Shown piece after piece: positions 1 to 6,958 of a DNA stretch of 13,908 bases. The stretch is taken from positions 1 through 13,908 of the forward strand of contig JAISRJ010000115.1 in the NCBI GenBank assembly GCA_031273705.1, read 5' to 3'. The position numbers and the translations under genes were made by a program. Source of the stretch: Clostridiales bacterium. GTDB lineage: Bacteria > Bacillota > Clostridia > Lachnospirales > WQUN01. Under the pieces are notes generated by a model. The model had not been told where the DNA came from, did not search any database, and was given only the letters and a program-made list of their open reading frames with translations. Within the stretch, counting starts at the first letter, position 1; every line of letters begins with the position of its first letter.

Positions 1-595
1 TGATAGACGCGCTGAGTGAAGCGGCGGTGCTTTCATCCAACACAATAAACCCGTTTTGTTCCAAAATACGTAAAGCTCGGTATTCGTTCGTACCATCGTT
101 GGGAATTGCGACTATCGAATTATCCGGTAAATCATCGACCGACGCGAATTTATCAGAATAAGCCGTAATCGGCTCGACATGTATATCACCGGCATTTATA
201 AGGTTAAACCCGTTTACATCGTTCCACTCATTCAAATATGGAAAATGCTGAAAGAAATTAAAATCAATTTCTCCCTTTGCGGTTTTCTCATTTGTCGTTG
301 AATCGGCGGATGTCGAGACGACAACTACCTCTACCCCACGCTCCGCAAGTTTGGGTATTACAAATTCGACAATTTCGGAATGCGGCACAAGATCCACAAT
401 ACCTCGAATTATAATAGCCTCCGTTGCAGTGCCCGTTTCGTTCGCGGCGGACGTCGCAGTATCTGTTTCGTTAGCGGCGACCTGTGCCGGTTCAATTGAC
501 GCGTTTTGCGGTTGGTTTGAAGACGAGCAGCCAGAAATACCAATCAGCAGCGCAATTACCACGATTAAAAAAGTTGCGAATTTTACTTTTTTCAT
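1..595 (-). CDS. metQ: MetQ/NlpA-family substrate-binding lipoprotein, 3' end outside window
   Basis: Extracytoplasmic lipoprotein that would capture methionine (or a related substrate) and deliver it to the MetN-MetI importer. The ATG at 595 follows a GAGAGGAG Shine-Dalgarno site; 198 codons are visible before the window edge, against about 270 for the family. Residues 1-22 are a lipoprotein signal peptide with lipobox I-S-G-C, so Cys23 is the lipidated residue. Residues 24-60 are a Ser/Thr/Ala/Asn linker containing two copies of a 10-residue repeat (AANETDTATS, AANETGTATE). The mature domain starts near residue 61 (IIIRGIVDLVPHSEI) and shows the family landmarks for motif FNFFQHFPYLNEWN and PNDGTNEYRALRILEQNG. 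It is the last gene of metN-metI-metQ, 18 bp after metI. Family assignment is strong; the exact ligand is inferred from family and operon. Confidence 0.92.
   Translation of the reverse strand, partial: MKKVKFATFLIVVIALLIGISGCSSSNQPQNASIEPAQVAANETDTATSAANETGTATEAIIIRGIVDLVPHSEIVEFVIPKLAERGVEVVVVSTSADSTTNEKTAKGEIDFNFFQHFPYLNEWNDVNGFNLINAGDIHVEPITAYSDKFASVDDLPDNSIVAIPNDGTNEYRALRILEQNGFIVLDESTAASLSASI
419..478 (-). repeat. In-frame 30-bp x2 tandem repeat in the metQ linker
   Basis: Two adjacent 30-bp units (419-448 and 449-478) encode AANETGTATE and AANETDTATS, differing at two residues and by several synonymous changes. They lie between the lipidated Cys23 and the folded domain, so they lengthen the membrane tether without touching the binding fold. 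The synonymous differences suggest an older duplication, or selection for the amino-acid sequence. Confidence 0.8.
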
Positions 596-613
596 AATAA
601 TCTCCTCTCATTA

Positions 614-1324
614 TTACACCAGGTTTCTTCTCTTTAAAATCTGGCGTGATGTGAAATTCCCTATAAACTGAACAAACTGTACAAGAACAATCAAAACGTA
701 TACCGCCGCGAACAGTACGTCATGTTGAAACCGCTGATACCCAAATCTAACGGCAATATCGCCAACCCCTCCAGCCCCAAACATACCCGCCAGCGCGGTC
801 ATTGATATGATAGCGATTACCGCGACCATAAACCCGCGTATTAAAGATGGAAAGGTTTCTGGAAGCATTATTCTAAAAACAATTTGAAAATTAGTGCTTC
901 CAACTGATTTAGCAGCCTCAATCTTACCCTTTGCAATCTCAAGCAAGCTACTTTCAACAATGCGCGCGTACATAGGAATACAGCTGGCGGCAATTGCGAT
1001 AATACACGCGTTCGTACCATACGATTTACCAAAAAACAAACGTGCCACAGGTATCATCAAAATTATCATTACCATCTGTGGCAATGAGCGCAGGCAATTT
1101 ATAATCCAGCCCGAACCGGTATAAAGCCCCTTTAACGGAATTAACCCGTTAGGATTTGCAACAGTTAAAACTACCCCCAGAATAAGCCCGAAAATCAAGG
1201 TTATCGACGACGCAAGAAGTGTCATATACAGTGTTTCGATTACTGCCGGAAGAATTCGTTCCCATACATCCCCGGCAAAAGAACCCACTAAAACATCCCA
1301 TAGCGGAGTATCCAGTAAACTCAT
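614..1324 (-). CDS. metI: MetI-type methionine ABC transporter permease
   Basis: Integral membrane permease, expected to dimerise and form the channel of a methionine importer with MetN and MetQ. It has 236 residues, slightly longer than the usual ~217. Several hydrophobic helices are visible (about 34-56, 83-98, 106-120, 165-180, 203-222). The cytoplasmic coupling loop with the EAA motif is at 136-163 (IEAAKSVGSTNFQIVFRIML, with Gly142). The segment 174-199 (SMTALAGMFGAGGVGDIAV then RFGYQRF) is a MetI hallmark and separates it from polar amino acid permeases. The start ATG at 1324 is preceded by GGGGGTGG with 8-nt spacing. It lies 23 bp after metN and 18 bp before metQ, consistent with one transcript. 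Confidence 0.93.
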   Translation of the reverse strand: MSLLDTPLWDVLVGSFAGDVWERILPAVIETLYMTLLASSITLIFGLILGVVLTVANPNGLIPLKGLYTGSGWIINCLRSLPQMVMIILMIPVARLFFGKSYGTNACIIAIAASCIPMYARIVESSLLEIAKGKIEAAKSVGSTNFQIVFRIMLPETFPSLIRGFMVAVIAIISMTALAGMFGAGGVGDIAVRFGYQRFQHDVLFAAVYVLIVLVQFVQFIGNFTSRQILKRRNLV

Positions 1325-1347
1325 ACCTTATACCACCCCCTTCGGTA

Positions 1348-2253
1348 TCAAATGCCCGCGCCATCAGACAGCGCTACGGATTTTTTAAACTCAAAGAACA
1401 CTTTCGCAAACAATCTGCCGGTATAACTATGGGCATTACCTAAAATATCATCAACTGATCCAGACTCAATTATCACGCCGTCCTCAAGCACAGCCATCCG
1501 ATCGCAGGAATATTTTATAGCGTCCAGTTCATGCGTAATCATTAATATAGTAATCCCGGTTGTTCTATTTATATCTTTCAGCAGTTCTAAAATTTGTAAA
1601 GTCGTCTGCGGATCCAGCGCGGACGTCGCTTCATCGCTCAAAAGCACATCCGGTCTATTTACCAAAGCGCGCGCGATACCTACACGCTGCTTTTCTCCGC
1701 CCGACAACCCGCCCGGATAAGCGTTCAATTTATCCGACAAACCAACCAATTCCGCCGCGTCCAACACGCGCTTGCGAATATTGGTTTTGGAAACGCCGCT
1801 TATTTCAAGCGGATATGAAATATTTTTGTAAGCCGTCTTTGCCTCAAACAAATTAAAAGTCTGAAATATCATTCCTAAATTTCGCCGCGCAAGCCGCAGG
1901 TCTGTCTTTGACAGTTTTAAAATATCAACGCCGCTTATCAATATTTTACCGCTGTCCGGCGTCTCAAGACGGTTAATACATCGCGCGAGCGTTGACTTAC
2001 CCGCGCCGCTGAAACCAATAATACCGAAAAATTCACCTTTTCGTATCGAGAGATTTATTCCCTTCAAAACTTCAACTTTAACGCCGTTCATTAAATATGA
2101 TTTTCGCAGGTTAACTATACGAATAAATTCATCTTTCGCTTTATGTTTACGGGTAGCGGGATGATCGTCCGCGGGATGATCGTCCTCGGGATGATCGTCC
2201 TCGGGATGATCATCCCTGGGATGATCGTCCCTGGACACTCCGATTTGTTCCAA
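1348..2253 (-). CDS. metN: MetN-type ABC transporter ATPase with DDHP-repeat N-terminal extension and no NIL domain
   Basis: ATP-hydrolysing subunit of the methionine-type importer. Of 301 residues, 43-285 form the ABC domain: Walker A GFSGAGKS (80-87), Q-loop Gln131, signature LSGGEKQR (183-190), Walker B LLSDE (204-208) followed by the MetN-typical ATSALDP, and H-loop His241. Residues 9-32 are five copies of DDHP separated by one residue (R, E, E or A), followed by a Lys/Arg-rich stretch (ATRKHKAK). The protein ends about 20 residues after the conserved 'D-I-L' strand, and metI begins 23 bp later. The C-terminal NIL/ACT-like methionine-sensing domain of ~343-aa MetN proteins is therefore absent. 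The start is TTG at 2253, with GGGGGGAG four bases upstream; an ATG at 2267 is out of frame. The first residue before the repeats is uncertain, but no better start precedes the conserved domain. First gene of metNIQ. Confidence 0.9.
   Translation of the reverse strand: MEQIGVSRDDHPRDDHPEDDHPEDDHPADDHPATRKHKAKDEFIRIVNLRKSYLMNGVKVEVLKGINLSIRKGEFFGIIGFSGAGKSTLARCINRLETPDSGKILISGVDILKLSKTDLRLARRNLGMIFQTFNLFEAKTAYKNISYPLEISGVSKTNIRKRVLDAAELVGLSDKLNAYPGGLSGGEKQRVGIARALVNRPDVLLSDEATSALDPQTTLQILELLKDINRTTGITILMITHELDAIKYSCDRMAVLEDGVIIESGSVDDILGNAHSYTGRLFAKVFFEFKKSVALSDGAGI
2158..2232 (-). repeat. In-frame 15-bp x5 tandem repeat in metN (DDHP array)
   Basis: Five contiguous 15-bp units start at 2158, 2173, 2188, 2203 and 2218 on the plus strand, each GGGATGATCGTCC plus two variable bases. 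Units 2 and 3 are identical. Unit 4 carries GATCATC, making GGGATGATCATCCC (2203-2216) a perfect 14-bp palindrome; the others are near-palindromes. Read on the minus strand they encode DDHP plus one spacer residue. Low divergence between copies points to recent expansion by slippage or recombination. Confidence 0.93.
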
Positions 2254-2305
2254 CTGGCTCCCCCCATTCGATTAAACCATATTAGTCACATATGTAATGA
2301 TTATA

Positions 2306-2334
2306 ATTATACAGCGCAAAATTCTCTTTGTCAA
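2306..2334 (-). promoter_or_regulatory. Perfect sigma-A promoter for metNIQ
   Basis: On the minus strand, TTGACA (2329-2334) and TATAAT (2306-2311) are separated by exactly 17 bp, matching the sigma-70/sigma-A consensus at all twelve positions. Transcription would start near 2299, leaving about 46 nt before the metN TTG codon. That is too short for a SAM riboswitch or T-box in this leader, so any methionine control would have to act at the DNA level or elsewhere. Confidence 0.85.
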
Positions 2335-2356
2335 TAACATAATCAAAAACATAATT

Positions 2357-2483
2357 AAAAAAAGCCCCGAAAAATTGCTATGCTTTGGTTACTGCTCAGC
2401 AACAGTAACTTGGCACATTAACGGGACGACTTCCGCAGACAAGCGGCAGTGATAATGGAAAATAGGAAAAGAGTGGCAAAGAT
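2357..2483 (-). ncRNA. Candidate ~125-nt structured small RNA or terminated leader
   Basis: Minus-strand element filling the argD-metN gap. It ends in CGGGGC followed by seven U residues (2369-2357). CGGGGC can pair with GUCCCG (2427-2422). Inside that pairing, UGUGC (2418-2414) can pair with GCAUA, and GUUACUG (2409-2403) pairs perfectly with CAGUAAC (2394-2388), giving a long interrupted hairpin ending in a U-tract. A second hairpin CCGC-AGACAA-GCGG (complement) lies at 2433-2446. A plausible promoter precedes it (2490-2517). It could equally be just the argCJBD terminator. No match to a riboswitch class I can recognise. The start near 2483 is estimated from the promoter. Confidence 0.4.
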
Positions 2484-2489
2484 CCAGGT

Positions 2490-2517
2490 ACTATAAATTT
2501 TGGCAAACTAGTATCAA
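2490..2517 (-). promoter_or_regulatory. Possible promoter of the argD-metN intergenic RNA
   Basis: Minus strand TTGATA (2512-2517), a 16-bp spacer, then TATAGT (2490-2495): five of six matches in each hexamer. It lies downstream of the argD stop and cannot serve a protein gene before metN, which has its own better promoter. A 7-bp inverted repeat (GTGGCAA 2473-2479, TTGCCAC 2518-2524) flanks it and could be an operator. Confidence 0.4.
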
Positions 2518-2563
2518 TTGCCACATTAATATAGCTTTTTACATGTAGTGGGCCTGAAAATTA

Positions 2564-3748
2564 TTATTTGACGCTCAAGGCCGCCGAAAGAATTTCCATA
2601 CACTCGTCAATGTGCAGCTTACTAATTATCAATGGGGGTACAAAACGAATAACGTTACTTCCGGCCGCGACCAATAACAGACCATTCCGTATACATTTAT
2701 TTATTATCGGTAAGGCAGGTTGTGTAAGTTCTATCGCGCGCATTAATCCCAATCCACGGGAATCTATAATCAAACCCGGATATTTGGATTGAATCAGTTT
2801 TAATTGCTCTCCCAAATATTGCCCAACAGTTTGCGCTTGCTCCAGCAATCCATTTTCAAATATTTGAGTTAGCACAACATTCGCCGCAGACGCCGCAACC
2901 GGGTTCCCGCCAAAAGTCGAAGCGTGATCCCCCGGGGCGAATGCGTCCGCAAAGCAGTCTTTAGCCAGAACAGCGCCTATCGGCACACCACCCGCCAAGC
3001 CCTTCGCCAGTGTCGCGATATCCGGCGACACTTCATAATGCTCAAAAGCAAAAAACTTTCCTGTGCGCCCCGCCCCGCTCTGTATTTCATCAAAAATCAA
3101 AGCGATATCCCGTTCATAGCACAGCTTCCTAACCTGTCGCATGTATTCTTTATCAGCGGGATGAATCCCGCCTTCTCCCTGTACCGGCTCCAAAATCACA
3201 GCGCATGTTTTTTCATTCACGGCCGCGGCAAGGGCTTCATAATTATTATATTCTACAAAAGATACCCCCGAAAGCAGCGGCGCAAGACCTTTTTGATATT
3301 TTGTCTGTCCCGTTAAGCTTAGGGCGCCTATCGTTCGTCCATGAAAAGAATCTTTCATAGAAATAATCTCAAATCTCTCCGGATGATGTTTCGCCGCGTA
3401 TTTCTTCGCGAGCTTTATACTGCCCTCAACCGCTTCCGCTCCGGAATTGCAGAAAAAAACCTTGTCAAACGAACTATTTTCCACCAGCTTTTCCGCTAAC
3501 GTAACTTGAGGCTCCGTCCAGTATAAATTTGATATATGAATCAGCGTCTTAGCCTGTTTTTCAATTGCGGCAATTAATTCAACATGCCCGTAACCCAACG
3601 AGTTAACGGCTATTCCGGCTGCAAAATCCAAGTATTTTTTCCCGTTTTCATCCCAAACATAACAGCCTTCGCCTTTGGTAATCACCAATGGAAAACGGCT
3701 GTATGTGTTCATTATGCAATTCATTCCAATATTCTTCAGATCGCTCAT
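2564..3748 (-). CDS. argD: Acetylornithine aminotransferase
   Basis: PLP-dependent class III aminotransferase that converts N-acetylglutamate 5-semialdehyde plus glutamate to N-acetylornithine plus 2-oxoglutarate, the fourth step of ornithine synthesis. Length is 394 residues, normal for ArgD. Visible landmarks: phosphate-binding NSGAEAVEGSIKLAKKY (101-117), SFHGRTIGALSLTG (134-147), cofactor-ring FDEIQSGAGRTG (219-230, Asp220), and the Schiff-base lysine Lys249 in TLAKGLAGG; STFGGNPVA (277-285) follows. It is the last gene of argCJBD. Its ATG overlaps the argB stop (ATGA, 3745-3748), and GGAGGGAG within the end of argB serves as its ribosome site. Some ArgD enzymes also use succinyl-diaminopimelate or GABA-like substrates; operon position supports the arginine role. 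Confidence 0.95.
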   Translation of the reverse strand: MSDLKNIGMNCIMNTYSRFPLVITKGEGCYVWDENGKKYLDFAAGIAVNSLGYGHVELIAAIEKQAKTLIHISNLYWTEPQVTLAEKLVENSSFDKVFFCNSGAEAVEGSIKLAKKYAAKHHPERFEIISMKDSFHGRTIGALSLTGQTKYQKGLAPLLSGVSFVEYNNYEALAAAVNEKTCAVILEPVQGEGGIHPADKEYMRQVRKLCYERDIALIFDEIQSGAGRTGKFFAFEHYEVSPDIATLAKGLAGGVPIGAVLAKDCFADAFAPGDHASTFGGNPVAASAANVVLTQIFENGLLEQAQTVGQYLGEQLKLIQSKYPGLIIDSRGLGLMRAIELTQPALPIINKCIRNGLLLVAAGSNVIRFVPPLIISKLHIDECMEILSAALSVK

Positions 3749-4611
3749 AAATCTCCCTCCACCATTGTCCCGACCCCCTCTTTTGTAAAAATTTCCAGCA
3801 GCAGACAGTGTTCCACGCGGCCATCCAAAATGTGCACATGCTTAACACCGGCATTAACCGCCGCGACGCAGCCTAGCACTTTTGGAATCATTCCGCCGGA
3901 TATAATTCCCTGCTCTATCAAATTAGGAATTCTGGATACGTTAAGCCTTGTATACACGCTTCCGGAGTCGTGCCGGTCACGCAGCACGCCCTCAACGTCC
4001 GTTAGAAAAACCAATTTTTCCGCTTTCAATGCCCCCGCCACAGCCAATGCCGCCGTATCCGCGTTTACATTGTAGCTTACGCCGGTTTCGTCCACGCCCA
4101 CAGGCGATATTACCGGCACAAAATCGTTATCTATCAATGTCTTAATTAAAGTTGTGTTTACGTATTTTATCTCACCGACCCGGCCAATGTCCACACCGCC
4201 CGGCATATGTTTCTCAACCAGAATGCTCGCGTCGTCTTTACCGCTTATCCCGGCGCTCATTATTCCCTGCAGCACCAAATCGGAAACAATTTCTTTATTT
4301 AGTTTGCCCGTCAACACCATTTCGACGACTTCCATTGTTTGCTCGTCGGTTACGCGCAATCCATCAACATATTCGCTCTTTATATTCAGTCTGCTAAGCA
4401 TCGAATTAATTTCCGGTCCCCCGCCGTGAACAACTACGGGCTTAAACCCCACAAACTTCATCAACGCGATATCCTTTATCAGCGACAGTTTTATATCCTG
4501 ATTAACCAAGGCGCTTCCGCCGTATTTTATTACCACGGTGTACCCGTTAAACTGCTTGATATAAGGCAGCGCCTCTACCAAGACTTTTGCTTTTTCTATA
4601 TATTCCCGCAT
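3745..4611 (-). CDS. argB: Acetylglutamate kinase
   Basis: Amino-acid kinase family enzyme phosphorylating N-acetylglutamate to N-acetyl-gamma-glutamyl phosphate, step two of arginine synthesis. I chose the ATG at 4611 (288 aa) over the in-frame TTG at 4617 because AGGAG (4618-4622) sits six bases before the ATG but abuts the TTG. Motifs: nucleotide-binding KYGGSA (29-34), substrate loop VHGGGPEIN (61-69), GLRVTDEQTMEVVEMVLTGK (84-103), and C-terminal HILDGRVEH...LLEIFTKEGVGT. The ~20-residue N-terminal helix before KYGGSA and the length resemble the arginine-inhibited, hexameric subclass rather than the shorter E. coli type, so feedback inhibition by arginine is likely (inference). It sits between argJ and argD with coupled junctions on both sides. 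Confidence 0.95.
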   Translation of the reverse strand: MREYIEKAKVLVEALPYIKQFNGYTVVIKYGGSALVNQDIKLSLIKDIALMKFVGFKPVVVHGGGPEINSMLSRLNIKSEYVDGLRVTDEQTMEVVEMVLTGKLNKEIVSDLVLQGIMSAGISGKDDASILVEKHMPGGVDIGRVGEIKYVNTTLIKTLIDNDFVPVISPVGVDETGVSYNVNADTAALAVAGALKAEKLVFLTDVEGVLRDRHDSGSVYTRLNVSRIPNLIEQGIISGGMIPKVLGCVAAVNAGVKHVHILDGRVEHCLLLEIFTKEGVGTMVEGDL

Positions 4612-4613
4612 TT

Positions 4614-5846
4614 TCAACTCCTATAGTCGCCGTTAATTCGCACATAATCATATGTTAAATCGCAACCCCAGGCGACGGCGGAAAAACCGCCGGAATCTTT
4701 ACCGGCGCTCATACTCGAATCCAGAGAAATAGTAACACATATCTTTCTTTCGGAGATAATTTCAGACGCTTCATTCTCATCGAATACAATCGGCTGTGTA
4801 TCATAGACTGTAATATGTCCCCGCTTGCTGGAAAACTCCAATCGTACTTTCGACGGATCGAAACTCGCGCCGCTGTAACCCATAGCGCACAGCGCCCGGC
4901 CCCAATTGGCATCCGCTCCGAACATCGCCGCTTTAAACAGGTTGGAGGAAACAACTGCCTTGGCAATCTTTCGCGCGTTGTAATCCGTATCCGCCCCGCT
5001 TACCGTCACTTCAATCAGCTTTGTCGCGCCTTCACCGTCACGGGCAATATACATAGCCAATTTTTTATTAACCTTATTTAGTGCCGCAAGAAAAGCAAAA
5101 TACTCCTCATTCTCCGAATCAATAAGTTTATTCTCAGCCAATCCGCTCGCCAGAACAACAGCCGAGTCATTGGTGCTCGTATCACGGTCTACCGAAACCA
5201 TATTATACGTATCACTTACACTCTCACTTAAAGCCTTACGCAGCAATTCTGAGGAAATATTCACATCCGTGGTTACAAACGACAACATCGTCGCCATATT
5301 CGGATGTATCATCCCAGAACCTTTGCAAATCCCCGCAAGCTTTACGGTTTTACCCGATAAAGTTATTTCCTCGTAAGCGTATTTCTCGATGGTGTCCGTA
5401 GTCATTATACCCAGGCAAGCGTTTTTTCCGGCTTGCTCGTCGTCATTCAGCGTTGGGAACACCTGTTTGATTCCATCAATAACAATATCAATCGGTAACT
5501 GCTGACCTATTACCCCTGTGGAACAGACTAAAATTTCGTCTGTCGAACAGCCCGTGAGTTCCGCGAATGTCCGCGCCATAGCAACTGTATTGGCATATCC
5601 TTGCCGTCCGGTGCAGGCGTTTGCGTTGCCGCTGTTTATTACAATACCGCGAACCGTATTCCGCCCATTCAATATCGCCTGATCATAAATAACAGGTGCC
5701 GCTTTTACGACATTCCGCGTAAAACACCCGGCAACGGTCGCTTCTTTCTCACATAGAATTAAGGTAAGATCCTCTTTATTCTTCTTTATACCCACATGCG
5801 CTCCGGCGGCCTTAAACCCCCTTGGCGCGGTTATTGTTTGATTCAT
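4614..5846 (-). CDS. argJ: Bifunctional ornithine acetyltransferase / N-acetylglutamate synthase
   Basis: Transfers the acetyl group from N-acetylornithine to glutamate, releasing ornithine and regenerating N-acetylglutamate; some members also use acetyl-CoA. The proenzyme of 410 residues has the autocleavage motif GMIHPNMATML (178-188), with Thr186 the expected nucleophile and new N-terminus of the beta chain. Other landmarks are NSGNANACTG (71-80), CSTGVIGQQLP (108-118), KGSGMI (175-180) and SVDRDTSTND near the middle. Length is typical. The ATG at 5846 is preceded by AAGGAG at 14 nt and AAAGG at 5 nt. The stop (4614-4616) lies just 5' of the argB start, so the genes are closely coupled. 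Its presence makes the pathway cyclic and explains why no argA is needed; whether it is mono- or bifunctional cannot be told from sequence alone. Confidence 0.95.
   Translation of the reverse strand: MNQTITAPRGFKAAGAHVGIKKNKEDLTLILCEKEATVAGCFTRNVVKAAPVIYDQAILNGRNTVRGIVINSGNANACTGRQGYANTVAMARTFAELTGCSTDEILVCSTGVIGQQLPIDIVIDGIKQVFPTLNDDEQAGKNACLGIMTTDTIEKYAYEEITLSGKTVKLAGICKGSGMIHPNMATMLSFVTTDVNISSELLRKALSESVSDTYNMVSVDRDTSTNDSAVVLASGLAENKLIDSENEEYFAFLAALNKVNKKLAMYIARDGEGATKLIEVTVSGADTDYNARKIAKAVVSSNLFKAAMFGADANWGRALCAMGYSGASFDPSKVRLEFSSKRGHITVYDTQPIVFDENEASEIISERKICVTISLDSSMSAGKDSGGFSAVAWGCDLTYDYVRINGDYRS
4618..4622 (-). promoter_or_regulatory. Ribosome binding site deciding the argB start
   Basis: AGGAG on the minus strand, within the last codons of argJ, six bases upstream of ATG 4611. 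It directly abuts the competing TTG at 4617, which it could not serve. Confidence 0.8.
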
Positions 5847-5867
5847 ATAAACCTTTCAGTCTCCTTT

Positions 5868-6911
5868 CTAGGCCGGAAATACCGGCGGCATATCCAGCCC
5901 CGCCCGTTCTTCCAAACCAAACAACAGATTCATGTTTTGCACAGCCTGCCCGGCGGCGCCCTTTACCAGATTATCCAGCGCGGCGACTACGATTATCCTT
6001 CCGACCCGCTCGTCAATCGTAAAACCCAAATCACAGAAATTGGATGCCTTCACCCATTTTGTTTCGGGGGAAACGCCTTTTTTGGTCAGACGAATAAAAT
6101 ATTCATCCTTATAATACTTCTGATAAATTTCGTTTACTTCTTCATAAGAGAATTTTTTATTCAGTTTAGCGTACGCGGTCAACAAGATACCGCGATTCAT
6201 AGGTACTAAATGCGGTGTAAAAGACAATAAAATCGGTCGCCCCGCCGCTATGGAAAGCTGCTCCTCCATCTCCGGAACATGACGATGATTGCCGATACCA
6301 TAAGCCTTTACAGTCTCGTTAGCTTCATCATAATGCAACTTTAAATCAAGTCCGCGCCCCGCGCCCGAAACACCGGATTTAGCGTCTATAATAATACTAT
6401 CCAAGTCAATTATTTTATCTTTTACCAAGGGATACAACGCTAAGATCCCGCAGGTAGTATAACATCCCGGGTTTGCGACTAATCGCGATTTCGCGATCTT
6501 ATCCCGATACATCTCGCTAAGCCCGTACACAGCCTGCGATAGAACCTCTCTTCCGCTATGTTCCACTTTATACCATTTCTCATAAGCATCCGCGTCGGAC
6601 AGTCTAAAATCCGCGCCAAAATCAATAATCTTCGTTTTACGCAGTAAATCTTTAGTCACCTTTTGACTGGCTATTCCATGTGGCAAGGCCAAGAAAACAA
6701 CATCACATTCCTTGGCAATAGAATCCATATTTTCTTCTTGAAGAACCAATTCCTCTTCGTGCCGAAAATTTTCAAATACCTCACTGTAAGCCTTACCTAT
6801 ATAACTGCGGCTTGTAACCGCATGAACCTTCGCCGCCGGATGAAAAGCCAATAAACGAACTAATTCCCCGCCGCCATATCCTGTCGCCCCGATAATTCCG
6901 ACTTTTATCAT
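5868..6911 (-). CDS. argC: N-acetyl-gamma-glutamyl-phosphate reductase
   Basis: NADPH-dependent reductase making N-acetylglutamate 5-semialdehyde, step three of ornithine synthesis. I place the start at ATG 6911 (347 aa), seven codons inside the longest frame from 6932: AAGGAGG (6918-6924) lies six bases before it and would itself be coding in the longer version. The protein then begins MIKVGIIGATGYGGGELVRL, the standard Rossmann start. Catalytic Cys150 is in VANPGCYTTC; the dimer/active-site region KSGVSGAGRGL and the late histidines (GNHRHVPEMEEQL) are present. Length matches the common ~345-aa type. It is the first gene of argCJBD, 21 bp before argJ, and is preceded by an ArgR-type operator. 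Confidence 0.95.
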   Translation of the reverse strand: MIKVGIIGATGYGGGELVRLLAFHPAAKVHAVTSRSYIGKAYSEVFENFRHEEELVLQEENMDSIAKECDVVFLALPHGIASQKVTKDLLRKTKIIDFGADFRLSDADAYEKWYKVEHSGREVLSQAVYGLSEMYRDKIAKSRLVANPGCYTTCGILALYPLVKDKIIDLDSIIIDAKSGVSGAGRGLDLKLHYDEANETVKAYGIGNHRHVPEMEEQLSIAAGRPILLSFTPHLVPMNRGILLTAYAKLNKKFSYEEVNEIYQKYYKDEYFIRLTKKGVSPETKWVKASNFCDLGFTIDERVGRIIVVAALDNLVKGAAGQAVQNMNLLFGLEERAGLDMPPVFPA

Positions 6912-6917
6912 TCTAAC

Positions 6918-6924
6918 CCTCCTT
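6918..6924 (-). promoter_or_regulatory. Ribosome binding site deciding the argC start
   Basis: AAGGAGG on the minus strand, six bases before ATG 6911. It lies inside the extended frame from 6932, arguing against that longer start. Confidence 0.85.
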
Positions 6925-6958
6925 TTTTCCATTGCTTTGTGAAATTGCTATATCATTA

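Larger units (their letters stand above)
2254..2563. other. 310-bp non-coding gap between argD and metN
   Basis: No ORF with a credible start or family resemblance is present on either strand. From argD towards metN it holds: about 40 bp with nothing recognised (2525-2563), the candidate promoter (2490-2517), the candidate structured RNA (2357-2483), the metNIQ promoter (2306-2334) and the short metN leader. Two near-identical 12-mers, TTGGCACATTAA (2410-2421) and TTGCCACATTAA (2518-2529), also occur here. Confidence 0.7.

Noticed and set aside
351..671. 106-codon plus-strand frame over metQ and metI
   Set aside because: Antisense shadow of two well-supported genes with no family resemblance.
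2143..2337. Plus-strand frame with GMIV repeats (antisense of the DDHP array)
   Set aside because: It is the complement of metN's repeats. It has no ribosome site, and it runs into the metN promoter; the minus frame encodes a clear ABC ATPase.
2340..2563. T-box, SAM or cobalamin riboswitch in the argD-metN gap
   Set aside because: None of the conserved boxes I know (for example T-box TGGNACCGCG) could be found on either strand.
6912..6932. Seven-codon N-terminal extension of ArgC
   Set aside because: Would translate through the AAGGAGG site that clearly serves ATG 6911.
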